Origin: Candidatus Woesearchaeota archaeon
GTDB lineage: Archaea; Nanobdellota; Nanobdellia; Woesearchaeales; GW2011-AR9
Assembly (NCBI GenBank): GCA_018655525.1
Contig: JABIJM010000028.1
Location: 1 to 56,175, forward strand
DNA length: 56,175 nucleotides
Reading direction: 5' to 3'
Shown here: positions 15,679 through 23,547 of the stretch, in pieces
Position numbering within the stretch: position 1 is the first letter of the stretch
Layout: each line of letters begins with the position of its first letter
Position numbers and translations under genes: made by a program
Notes under the pieces: model-generated
What the model was told of the DNA's origin: nothing
Seen by the model: the letters and a program-made list of their open reading frames with translations, nothing else
The model's database searches: none

Positions 15679-16643
15679 TGAAAGGATTAAATAAAAATTT
15701 ACATTTGAATTTTGACCGTAAATTAGTGCCAACAAGGTCTGGTTACGGTGATGCTCTTGTAGAGTTAGGTAGAAGTAAAAAAATCATGGTTCTTTGTGCA
15801 GATTTAACAGATTCAACGAAAGTAAATAAATTTGCAAAAAAATATCCTAAACAATTTGTAGAAATGGGTGTAGCTGAACAAAATCTTGTGACTGTTGCAT
15901 CTGGATTAGCTGCAGTTGGTAAAATTCCATTTGCATCTTCTTATGCCGCATTTTGTCCAGGGAGATGTTGGGAACAAATTCGTACAACAATTTGTTACAA
16001 CGACCAGAATGTCAAAATTATCGGTGCACATGCAGGCGTTTCAGTTGGACCAGACGGTGCAACACATCAAATGTTGGAAGATATTGGTATAATGAGAACT
16101 TTACCTAATATGGTTGTTGTTGTACCAGCAGATTATGAACAAACGAAGAAAGCAACGAAAGCAATTGCAAAATTTAAAGGACCATGTTACATGCGATTCG
16201 CACGAAGTGCATCTGCACAAATGACAACCTCTAAAACTCCGTTTAAAATTGGTAAAGCGCAAGTTCTCAAGAATGGAACAGACATCGCTTTAATCGCAGC
16301 AGGTCCTGTTGTAGCAGAATGTATGCAAGCAGCTGAAGATTTAGAAGAAAAAGGAATCAATGTCATGGTTATTAATTCTCACACCATCAAACCACTTGAT
16401 AAGAAAACCATCTTAATGGCTGCAAAGAAATGCAAGAAAATTATTACAGTTGAAGAAGGTCAAATTACAGGTGGATTAGGTGGTGCAGTTGCAGAATTCT
16501 TATCTGAGAATTATCCTGTGTTAGTAAAAAGAATCGGAATGAAAGATCGGTTCGGAGAATCAGGTGAACCTGCAGAATTATTGAAAAAGTTTGGGTTTAG
16601 TGCTGGGCATGTTGTTAAGGAAGCTTTGAAGATGTGTCGTTAG
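15675..16643 (+). CDS. Transketolase, C-terminal subunit
   Basis: The 322-residue protein contains the pyrimidine-binding domain (FVEMGVAEQNLVTVASGLA with the catalytic Glu, and HAGVSVGPDGATHQ) and the C-terminal regulatory domain (EEGQITGGLGGAVAEFL). It completes the transketolase begun by the preceding gene; they overlap by 4 nt. The same fold occurs in DXP synthase and pyruvate dehydrogenase E1 beta, but the gene pair and the GPDGATHQ motif favour transketolase. Confidence 0.94.
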   Translation: MMKGLNKNLHLNFDRKLVPTRSGYGDALVELGRSKKIMVLCADLTDSTKVNKFAKKYPKQFVEMGVAEQNLVTVASGLAAVGKIPFASSYAAFCPGRCWEQIRTTICYNDQNVKIIGAHAGVSVGPDGATHQMLEDIGIMRTLPNMVVVVPADYEQTKKATKAIAKFKGPCYMRFARSASAQMTTSKTPFKIGKAQVLKNGTDIALIAAGPVVAECMQAAEDLEEKGINVMVINSHTIKPLDKKTILMAAKKCKKIITVEEGQITGGLGGAVAEFLSENYPVLVKRIGMKDRFGESGEPAELLKKFGFSAGHVVKEALKMCR

Positions 16644-16644
16644 T

Positions 16645-17022
16645 TTAATTTTGAAGCAATGTTCTATCGGCATAAAAAGTAACTTGCACATTATCCTCAG
16701 ACCCCGGAAGAGAGAATGTTTTCTTATTTCCATATTTAACTAAACTAATCCCTTCGTGTGATTCTCTTGCTTTTTGTTCTAGTTCACTTAATGGAAGTTC
16801 AACTACTCTGTTCCCATCAAGGTAAAGTCCTTTAAGAGGATCTCCTCCACGTTCATCAATATCTATAAGGTGTGATTGAATCATTCCCATATAGCAATCA
16901 CAAGCTGTATCTAAAGTACTATCATAACCAGAGACTATTGGTAAATCACGTGCAAGAGAATCTAAAGCAACAAACAGCCCAGTGTCTTGATCTTTTGTAA
17001 TATATACTTGAATTGGATGCAT
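16645..17022 (-). CDS. Hypothetical protein, loosely HicB-like N-terminus
   Basis: The 125-residue protein begins HPIQVYITKDQDTGLFVALDSLARDLPIVSGYD split over a beta-beta-alpha pattern that vaguely recalls HicB-type folds (a strand, an acidic turn, a strand, then a helix rich in small residues). No HicA toxin gene lies next to it, so a toxin-antitoxin role is not supported. It starts from its own AT-rich promoter region and ends 2 nt from the transketolase stop. Confidence 0.6.
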   Translation of the reverse strand: MHPIQVYITKDQDTGLFVALDSLARDLPIVSGYDSTLDTACDCYMGMIQSHLIDIDERGGDPLKGLYLDGNRVVELPLSELEQKARESHEGISLVKYGNKKTFSLPGSEDNVQVTFYADRTLLQN

Positions 17023-17079
17023 AATCTGATTAAATATTTGAAGTTTATATTTATTGTGGGTTTATAACACTAATCAATT

Positions 17080-18429
17080 TCACAAAGGAACATTACCTGC
17101 TGCTCTCTGCACAACTTCATTTAAAGCTGGATGCACATGAACCACATTTCTAAGTAACTTCAAACCATCTTTAGCTTTCATTGCAATCAAGACTTCATGT
17201 AATAACACAGAAGCATTCGGTCCAAGAATATGGCATCCAAGAATCTTTTTATTTGGAGCAACGATGAACTTCACAAATCCATCTTTTTCATTGAGTGCTT
17301 CTCCTTTTCCTGTGTTTTTATAGAAGGCTTTCCCCACAACATACTTTCCTTTCACTTCTTGTTCCGTTACACCAACGCCTGCAATCTCTGGAGAAGTAAA
17401 TACAGCGTGTGGCATTGGAAAATAATCAACAGCTTGTTTTTTCTTATTGAGAATATTAAATGCAGCGAAATCTGCTTCTAAATTTGCACTGTGACGAAAC
17501 ATAAACACACCAGAAACGTCACCTAATGCCCATATGTTCTTCTGAGATGTTTCCATGAACTTATTGATTTTAATGAATCCTCTTTTGTTAACTTTCACAC
17601 CAGTTTTAGTTACATCTAATAAATCTGAATTTGGTTTTACGCCTGTAGCAACAAGAATCTTTTCCGCAGTAAATGTTTTATTTCTATTTCCAACTTTTGC
17701 AGTAACAGCAATCAACTTTCCTTTCTTAGAAACTTTCGTTGCAGATGCATTCAGAATAACATTGAATTTCTTTGAAAATATCTTAGTAAATGTTTTTGCA
17801 ACATCTACATCTTCTCTTGGTAACAATAAGTTTCCTCGTTGTAAGATTGTGACCTTACAACCAAGAGCTCCATAAAAGTTTCCTAGTTCTGCGCCAATGT
17901 ATCCTCCACCAATCACAATCATTGATTTCGGAAGCTTTGTTTGACGTAATGCTTCAGTTGACGTCATGTAAGGAACTTTATCTAAACCTTCAATAGGTGG
18001 GATGAATGGACGTGCTCCAGACGCAATCAAAACTTTCTTTCCTTTAATTTGTTTTTTTCCAACTTGAACTGTATAAGGTGCAATAAATTTTGCTGTACCT
18101 TGAATCAATTTAGGATTTTTTCCTTTGAGCAAAGATTTCTGAATACTACGCGCATCTGCATCAACAGTTTTATTTGCACGATTTGTAACATATTTAAAAT
18201 TAATTTTTGAAATTGAAGAGGTAATCCCAAATTCTTTAGACCTTTCAATAACTTCTGCAACTTCAGCTGAATGAATGACTATCTTAGAGGGAATGCAGCC
18301 TCTATTCAAACATGTTCCACCAAGAGGACCTTTCTCTACAATGCAAACTTTCAAACCTGCTTGAGCGGCTTCAACAGCAACATTTAATCCCGCACCAGAT
18401 CCAATTACCAATAAATCATACACATCCAT
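17080..18429 (-). CDS. FAD-dependent disulfide reductase (dihydrolipoyl dehydrogenase-like)
   Basis: The 449-residue class I flavoprotein has the N-terminal FAD motif VIGSGAG (8-14), redox-active disulfide GGTCLNRGCIPSK (Cys40, Cys45), NAD(P) motif VIGGGYIGAELGNF, the second FAD motif WALGDVSG and the C-terminal HPALNEVVQRAA with the catalytic His-Glu pair. It resembles dihydrolipoyl dehydrogenase and mercuric reductase. No 2-oxoacid dehydrogenase or glycine-cleavage genes are nearby, so the disulfide substrate is open; a low-molecular-weight thiol is possible. ATG 18429 begins MDVYDLLVIG; the upstream in-frame extension has no homology and crosses a hairpin. Confidence 0.9.
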   Translation of the reverse strand: MDVYDLLVIGSGAGLNVAVEAAQAGLKVCIVEKGPLGGTCLNRGCIPSKIVIHSAEVAEVIERSKEFGITSSISKINFKYVTNRANKTVDADARSIQKSLLKGKNPKLIQGTAKFIAPYTVQVGKKQIKGKKVLIASGARPFIPPIEGLDKVPYMTSTEALRQTKLPKSMIVIGGGYIGAELGNFYGALGCKVTILQRGNLLLPREDVDVAKTFTKIFSKKFNVILNASATKVSKKGKLIAVTAKVGNRNKTFTAEKILVATGVKPNSDLLDVTKTGVKVNKRGFIKINKFMETSQKNIWALGDVSGVFMFRHSANLEADFAAFNILNKKKQAVDYFPMPHAVFTSPEIAGVGVTEQEVKGKYVVGKAFYKNTGKGEALNEKDGFVKFIVAPNKKILGCHILGPNASVLLHEVLIAMKAKDGLKLLRNVVHVHPALNEVVQRAAGNVPL

Positions 18430-18483
18430 CAAAGAGAAGAATATTTTTTTTGTTAATAAGTGTTTGGTTTTAAGAAAAAAATG

Positions 18484-18525
18484 AGAAATCAAAAATGATT
18501 TCTGGTCATTCTCTCTAAAGAGAAT
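18484..18525 (-). terminator. Two tandem hairpins between minus-strand genes
   Basis: ATTCTCT/AGAGAAT (18508-18514 with 18519-18525) and AGAAATCA/TGATTTCT (18484-18491 with 18496-18503) are perfect stems with 4-nt loops. On the minus strand they follow the gene at 18543 and precede a T run, so they probably end that transcript or lie in the leader of the flavoprotein gene. Confidence 0.5.
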
Positions 18526-18542
18526 AAATAAAAATAAAAAAA

Positions 18543-18989
18543 TTACAAATTTTTCATCATTCTTTGATGTTTAGCATCAGCATCATGTTTTGGGTTTGTA
18601 AATTTGTCTTGAACTTTCGCAAGAAGTGAATCATATTTTCCCACCTTTTTTCCATAAACTATTTCATCTCGTGAATAGGTTTCTTCTTTTCGACCATCTG
18701 TAAACGAAGTAACTTCATTTGCTGTATTATCACAGTTAATGTCTTTTACTCTGAATTCTCTTTCAGTTCTTTCATCTTTAAATACTTTGTAGACATTTAG
18801 AAAACATGTGTCTTGAAGTGGTAAATCTGAGCCAAAATCATCTACAGAATAGGTGACCTTTTTTCCATCTAACATTCCTTCATAACGCTTATGTTCTAAT
18901 TCTGAAGGAATTATTGTTGCATATGCGATTGCACCTGCTGCAAGTAAACCTACAATTCCACCCATTACTTTCGTTTCTTTATCAATCAT
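18543..18989 (-). CDS. Hypothetical membrane-anchored protein
   Basis: The 148-residue protein has one N-terminal helix (VMGGIVGLLAAGAIAYATII, about 8-27) and a hydrophilic remainder with two cysteines (near 62 and 85) that could form a disulfide outside the cell. The C-terminus is rich in Lys, His and Asp. No family is recognised. The extracytoplasmic orientation is inferred from the uncleaved signal-like helix. Confidence 0.65.
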   Translation of the reverse strand: MIDKETKVMGGIVGLLAAGAIAYATIIPSELEHKRYEGMLDGKKVTYSVDDFGSDLPLQDTCFLNVYKVFKDERTEREFRVKDINCDNTANEVTSFTDGRKEETYSRDEIVYGKKVGKYDSLLAKVQDKFTNPKHDADAKHQRMMKNL

Positions 18990-19117
18990 TTTATTGTGCC
19001 TCTGTTTAGTTCTTATTGGTTAGTGAAGACTGCCATGTATTAATAGTTTTCTTATATTGTTCATATGATTCATATTATTTACAAAAGGTTTAAAAATATG
19101 GAAGAAATAAAATCTTT

Positions 19118-20005
19118 ATGAAACGAAAATTGATTAAACAGGGTCAAGGTGGATTTACCGTTACGGTTCCTGTCAAATGGGTGCGTGAATTTAATCTTAA
19201 AAGTGGATCAGAGATTGATGTCAATGAAACAGAAGATGGTTTATTAATTTCAGCTCAACTTGTAAAACGAGAACGCGCAATTGTTCTTGATATCACCCCA
19301 TATCATAAACGCATGATTCTTAATCTTTTGAATCAAAGTTATAGATTAGGTTACGATATCATTACAATTAAATGCAAAGATTCACAGAAAAAAAGTATAG
19401 AAGAGTTTCTTCCACGATTACTCGGATTTGAAATCACAAATACAAAAGGAGATTATGTTCTTCAAAATATCGCAGAACCTGATTCTGAAAAATTTGATAC
19501 AATCTTACGACGAATGTTTCTTTTAATTCTTGAACTTTCAGAAGAAATTGTTAGCGCAATTGAATCTGGGAATCAAATTGATTTAGTAAAGAAAAAAGAA
19601 AATATTGATCGTCTTACAAACTATCTTAGGAGAACGGTTATTCGGTCACATATTGGAGGATCTAAATCCTCTTTTCTTTATTCACTTATTTCAAAACAAT
19701 CTTTGATTTCACATTCATATACCTATTTTTACCAGTATTTTAATAGACAAAATATTTCTATTTCAAAGGACTTTCTTCTACATCTTAAAACTACAACTGT
19801 ATTTTACAGAGAGTTTTATAATGCTTATTATAAAAAAGATTTAAATTTATTATCAGAAATTGATACGAAGAAAAAAGAATTATTTTTGAATAATGATACT
19901 TTAATTCTTGGAAAAGGTCATCAGAATATTCTCTTAACCCATATGAGGGAAATTATAAGATTAACCCAAATGTCATCGACATTTGCTATAGGGTATTATC
20001 TTTAG
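19118..20005 (+). CDS. AbrB/PhoU-type phosphate-uptake regulator
   Basis: The 295-residue protein joins an N-terminal AbrB/SpoVT-like swapped-hairpin DNA-binding domain (about 1-45: KRKLIKQGQGGFTVTVPVKW) to a PhoU-like helical domain (about 120-290). This arrangement is widespread in archaea and is annotated as a phosphate-uptake regulator, though no pst genes are present in this window. A TATA-like GGTTTAAAAATA (19087-19098) supports leaderless ATG 19118. The 3' end overlaps the convergent kinase-like gene by 4 nt. Confidence 0.82.
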   Translation: MKRKLIKQGQGGFTVTVPVKWVREFNLKSGSEIDVNETEDGLLISAQLVKRERAIVLDITPYHKRMILNLLNQSYRLGYDIITIKCKDSQKKSIEEFLPRLLGFEITNTKGDYVLQNIAEPDSEKFDTILRRMFLLILELSEEIVSAIESGNQIDLVKKKENIDRLTNYLRRTVIRSHIGGSKSSFLYSLISKQSLISHSYTYFYQYFNRQNISISKDFLLHLKTTTVFYREFYNAYYKKDLNLLSEIDTKKKELFLNNDTLILGKGHQNILLTHMREIIRLTQMSSTFAIGYYL

Positions 20006-21123
20006 AGATAATACTGATCCATCTGTTCTCCTAGTTCCCAGACGGGGTCCATAAATATTGGTAATCTTTGTCCAAATGTTTTATTTACAATGAATCTTGA
20101 GATTTGAGATCCTTTTTGTGGATCTTCGAAAACAATATTTCCATGTTCTCGTTCAACTAACGCAGCAACCGAACTATGATAATCAATTTCACTAAATGTT
20201 TTTTTAAGTGATTTGAATGCTGCTACAAACGCCATTTTGCGACCTTCATGTATTCTTTTTTTACATATCTCTAATCCTTCTTTAGTAGCTTGCAGTCTAT
20301 AACCTGCAATCACGGTGTTTTTATGTAACGTAGCTATCATAAAAGCGGTGAAATAATCCTTTGGATTCATTTCTGGTGCTGAAATCTTACGGATTTCATC
20401 AATTAGTTCCGTTCGTTCTTCGTGGTTTTTACAGACTCCAAGAAATCCATGAAATAAATATAGTCCTGTAACAGCTGCTAGGTCAACTTGTGAGGGAGCA
20501 TATCTTATGCTGTTAAAATCAAATGGGACTTGGGTTATTCCATCAATAGATGCATTATTCCATAAATTATTATCACCTACCCATTGACCAGAGGTTTGAC
20601 ATAATTCATCTAATTTTTTTCCAATTGTGTGTGTATAATTTTGCATGAACTGTTCATCATATATTCCCATTGCCGATAAGGCCCTGCAAGCCCAATAATT
20701 TATTTCAATCTCTTTGATTGATAAATCTCTTCCTGCTAATTTATTAATGGAATTTCTAAGTTTTTCTTTTTGATCTAATTCTAAATCGTTTTTTTCTTCA
20801 TTTGTTAGAACTTTTCCAATAATCTTGTTTACGCTGGTTCGCGTTTTTACTAGATTTAAAACTTGGGCTTTTGATCGCATTTTTTCATATCCACCATTTA
20901 CCATTTGATCCGCCATGTTTATTCCAGCATCTTCCACAAGAATTCTTACATCATCAACTCTATATATCTCAGGAACTCTAATCCCTTCTTCCCGTAAACC
21001 TGCATAAATCCTTGCCTCAATATCGGTAACTCTTTTTGAAGGATTTGTTTTGGCATAGAACTTTCTACCTTTAATCCATGCTTCTTCTACATCTCCTGTT
21101 CTTCCTGGACTTATGAATTTCAT
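20002..21123 (-). CDS. Kinase-fold (APH-like) protein
   Basis: The 373-residue protein shows traces of the aminoglycoside-phosphotransferase/protein-kinase fold: FYAKTNP (candidate ATP-binding Lys), an IEARIYAGLREEGIRVPEIY helix region, the hinge RILVEDAG, a catalytic-loop-like QWVGDNNLWNN, and VPFDFNSIRYAP as the DFG-like metal site. The usual HxD is replaced by VGD. Substrate unknown. A nine-base inverted repeat flanks its TATA box, so it is probably repressor-controlled. Confidence 0.65.
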   Translation of the reverse strand: MKFISPGRTGDVEEAWIKGRKFYAKTNPSKRVTDIEARIYAGLREEGIRVPEIYRVDDVRILVEDAGINMADQMVNGGYEKMRSKAQVLNLVKTRTSVNKIIGKVLTNEEKNDLELDQKEKLRNSINKLAGRDLSIKEIEINYWACRALSAMGIYDEQFMQNYTHTIGKKLDELCQTSGQWVGDNNLWNNASIDGITQVPFDFNSIRYAPSQVDLAAVTGLYLFHGFLGVCKNHEERTELIDEIRKISAPEMNPKDYFTAFMIATLHKNTVIAGYRLQATKEGLEICKKRIHEGRKMAFVAAFKSLKKTFSEIDYHSSVAALVEREHGNIVFEDPQKGSQISRFIVNKTFGQRLPIFMDPVWELGEQMDQYYL

Positions 21124-21134
21124 ATGATTAAATG

Positions 21135-21166
21135 AATTGGGCAGTTTATAAACGTTTTGCCCAATT
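21135..21166 (-). promoter_or_regulatory. Inverted repeat flanking the TATA box of the kinase-like gene
   Basis: AATTGGGCA (21135-21143) and TGCCCAATT (21158-21166) are perfect inverted copies separated by 14 nt, and the gap holds GTTTATAAAC (21144-21153), the expected TATA box for the minus-strand gene starting at 21123. A dimeric regulator bound here would block TBP. Confidence 0.6.
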
Positions 21167-21217
21167 TGTCACTATTGGAAGACAACGCGAAACCTCCTCT
21201 CCAAAGGTAGTTACGAA

Positions 21218-21228
21218 TATTTATATAC
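21218..21228 (+). promoter_or_regulatory. TATA box of the 2-hydroxyacid dehydrogenase gene
   Basis: TATTTATATAC lies about 26 nt upstream of ATG 21249, setting the leaderless start and excluding the longer upstream frame. Confidence 0.6.
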
Positions 21229-21248
21229 AGAAAAAAAATCCTCACAAC

Positions 21249-22217
21249 ATGCAAAAACCAAAAGTTTTCGTAACAAGAAAAATTCCAGATAAGGGTCTTA
21301 CGCTCTTAAAGAAACATTGTGACGTTAAAATTCATAAACATGACAAAGTAATCTCAAAAAAAGAATTACTTGCTGGTGTAAAATGGTGTGACGCACTTCT
21401 CTGCTTACTTACAGATAAAATTGACAAATCTATCATAAATGCTAATCCAAACTTGAAAATCATTTCCAATTATGCAGTTGGTTACAATAATATTGATATA
21501 AAACATGCACAATCAAAAAAGATTCCTGTAGGAAATACGCCAGGTGTATTAACAGATGCCGTTGCAGAACATACATTTGCACTTATGCTTGCAATTACAA
21601 AACGTATTACCGAATCAGATCAATTTACGAAGAAAGGAAAATACAAAGGTTGGGCTCCAATGTTACTATTGGGAACAGAATTAAAGGGAAAAACTCTTGG
21701 AGTTGTAGGATTAGGAAGAATTGGCGCAGAAGTTGCAGAAAAAGCTGTTAAAGGGATGGAAATGAATGTATTGTATCATAACATTCACAAAAAACCAAAA
21801 TTTGAAAAAAAATATCATGCAAAAAAAGTGTCACTTCCTACATTATTGAAAAAATCAGATGTCATTTCAATTCATGTTCCCTTGATTCCATCAACACATC
21901 ATTTAATTGGAAAAAAGGAATTAGCATTAATGAAGAAAACCGCATATCTTGTCAATACATCCAGAGGACCTGTGGTTGATGAGAAAGCCCTTGTGGTTGC
22001 GTTAAAGAAAAGACAAATACGTGGAGCAGCGTTAGATGTGTATGAACATGAACCTAAATTATCTAAAGGCTTGAATAAATTGAAGAACGTTGTATTAACA
22101 CCACATACAGCATCTGCTACCATTGAAGCACGTCAAGCGATGTCAGAGATTGCAGCAAAGAATATTTTAGGAGTTTTGTTTAAGAAATTTAAAAGCCCTT
22201 CTTTGGTTAAGGTTTGA
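21249..22217 (+). CDS. D-2-hydroxyacid dehydrogenase (glyoxylate reductase-like)
   Basis: The 322-residue NAD(P)-dependent enzyme has the substrate-domain motif IISNYAVGYNNID, Rossmann motif GVVGLGRIGAEVA, the catalytic Arg in NTSRGPVVDE, Glu in DVYEHEP, and His in LTPHTASAT. The family includes glyoxylate reductase, D-lactate and phosphoglycerate dehydrogenases; the VGYNNID and PHTASAT signatures fit glyoxylate/hydroxypyruvate reductases best. No serine or glycolate pathway genes are adjacent. The last 11 nt overlap the convergent lipoprotein gene. Confidence 0.88.
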   Translation: MQKPKVFVTRKIPDKGLTLLKKHCDVKIHKHDKVISKKELLAGVKWCDALLCLLTDKIDKSIINANPNLKIISNYAVGYNNIDIKHAQSKKIPVGNTPGVLTDAVAEHTFALMLAITKRITESDQFTKKGKYKGWAPMLLLGTELKGKTLGVVGLGRIGAEVAEKAVKGMEMNVLYHNIHKKPKFEKKYHAKKVSLPTLLKKSDVISIHVPLIPSTHHLIGKKELALMKKTAYLVNTSRGPVVDEKALVVALKKRQIRGAALDVYEHEPKLSKGLNKLKNVVLTPHTASATIEARQAMSEIAAKNILGVLFKKFKSPSLVKV

Positions 22218-22476
22218 GTTTTTTGTAAAATAGATTTTCTTCTAATTTTTTTATAAATGGAGTTACTGGATCTATTCTCATTGCTTTATATCCCATATAA
22301 ATCGTTGGTTCTGGAGTAAATTGAGGATAATCTCCTGTATCGGGAAGTTCAACAACTTCTGGTGATCCTACTGTATCTACAACTTCTTCTAAAGGTATAT
22401 ATTGTGAACTACTAACGGAATCTGAACATCCAAACATTCCTAAACAAAGAGCCATTGCAGCTATTTTTCTTTTCAT
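22207..22476 (-). CDS. Small secreted lipoprotein
   Basis: The 89-residue product begins MKRKIAAMALCLGMFGCSDS, with lipobox GMFGC at about residue 17, then an acidic, proline-rich segment. It should be anchored to the outer face of the membrane. The in-frame ATG at 22500 gives a less typical signal. No domain is recognised. Confidence 0.6.
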   Translation of the reverse strand: MKRKIAAMALCLGMFGCSDSVSSSQYIPLEEVVDTVGSPEVVELPDTGDYPQFTPEPTIYMGYKAMRIDPVTPFIKKLEENLFYKKLKP

Positions 22477-22514
22477 ATATTCTTGAGAGAGAATCCCCAT
22501 TTAATATTTATGGC

Positions 22515-23201
22515 TCAAAAGCTCCAACTAGCCATAATAATAATGGAATACAAAATAAATCCTACTGAAAAGTATCCTATTCTTCCTTTTCTTCCGAATG
22601 GAATATGGTGCCGTATAATTGTAAATAAGAGAATCCCAGCAGCAAAACCAACTAGAGAGAAATGAACCCATTGCGGGACAAATCTCCAAATGGATAATGC
22701 TAATAACACACCAATTAAGGTAGATGTTGAAAGAAATAATGCTCGTTGTACTGATCTATGTTTAAGGGAAGGCAAATTACTTACAGCTGTGAATGAAAGG
22801 ATTGTAAAGAATAAGAGTAATACTTTAGTTGTACTCTCCAAACTGAATGTTACAATTACTGTTCCTAAAAGGATGTGGTAAAAAAAGTAGAATAAATGTT
22901 CCTCTAAAGTTAACATTTTTACAAGATCGTGTTTATAATTATGTTTATAAATTTCTTTCTCAATTAAATGATGGCTGATAAATCCTAAAGGTAATGCCAG
23001 GATGAGATATTTGTTAAACCCTAATGCAGCTTCCATAAAATTAGGTAATAATTCTAATAACAAATATGTAATTGAAACACCTGCAGAAAATGAAAGAATT
23101 TTACTACTATATTTTTTTCCAGAAAGATTGATACGCTTACTAAAATATTCAACAACCCCTACAATTATCGCCAATAAGACTGGCACAAACATCTCTTTCA
23201 T
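22515..23201 (-). CDS. ZIP-like polytopic membrane protein
   Basis: The 228-residue protein has about seven hydrophobic segments. SFSAGVSITYLLLELLPNF resembles the ZIP metal-binding helix (usually HxxxE-like; here His is absent), and FISHHLIEKEIY carries the His-rich second motif. A divalent-metal transporter of the ZIP superfamily is plausible, but the lost metal residue leaves this uncertain. A TATA-like element at about 23225-23230 supports leaderless ATG 23201. Confidence 0.6.
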   Translation of the reverse strand: MKEMFVPVLLAIIVGVVEYFSKRINLSGKKYSSKILSFSAGVSITYLLLELLPNFMEAALGFNKYLILALPLGFISHHLIEKEIYKHNYKHDLVKMLTLEEHLFYFFYHILLGTVIVTFSLESTTKVLLLFFTILSFTAVSNLPSLKHRSVQRALFLSTSTLIGVLLALSIWRFVPQWVHFSLVGFAAGILLFTIIRHHIPFGRKGRIGYFSVGFILYSIIIMASWSF

Positions 23202-23266
23202 GTAATTGAAATTTTTTAAGAACTTTTAAATGTTTGTATGATTTAAAAAAATAAAAAAATAAAAAA

Positions 23267-23443
23267 TTATTTAGCTTCTTCAGCTGGTTTTTTACTTGGT
23301 AGGATTCTAACCATTGTTGTAGAACATGTTGGGCACTTACCTTTCATGATTGGTCTTTGCTTACCGCCTTTACCATTCATTGTTGTTTCTTTACCTTCTA
23401 ACATCTCTCTTTTTGCTTTACATTTAACACAATATGCTTCCAT
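23267..23443 (-). CDS. Small zinc-ribbon protein (DUF5679-like)
   Basis: The 58-residue protein has CVKC near the N-terminus and CPTC near residue 40, a four-Cys zinc ribbon of the DUF5679 kind, with a basic, Gly-rich loop between the pairs. GAGGTG stands 7 nt ahead of ATG 23443; the ATG at 23458 overlaps that SD and is rejected. Family members are common small archaeal and bacterial proteins of unknown function. Confidence 0.75.
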   Translation of the reverse strand: MEAYCVKCKAKREMLEGKETTMNGKGGKQRPIMKGKCPTCSTTMVRILPSKKPAEEAK

Positions 23444-23547
23444 TTTATTACACCTCATTGATTAATTATTAACGTAAAATACGTCTATTTGTGTATCTAT
23501 GCATTCGCTCGCTTAAATATCTTTCGTAAAATTGAGCCTATTTAAGC

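Noticed and set aside
16645-17022. HicB-type antitoxin
   Set aside because: Similarity is only a weak beta-beta-alpha pattern and no HicA gene is adjacent.
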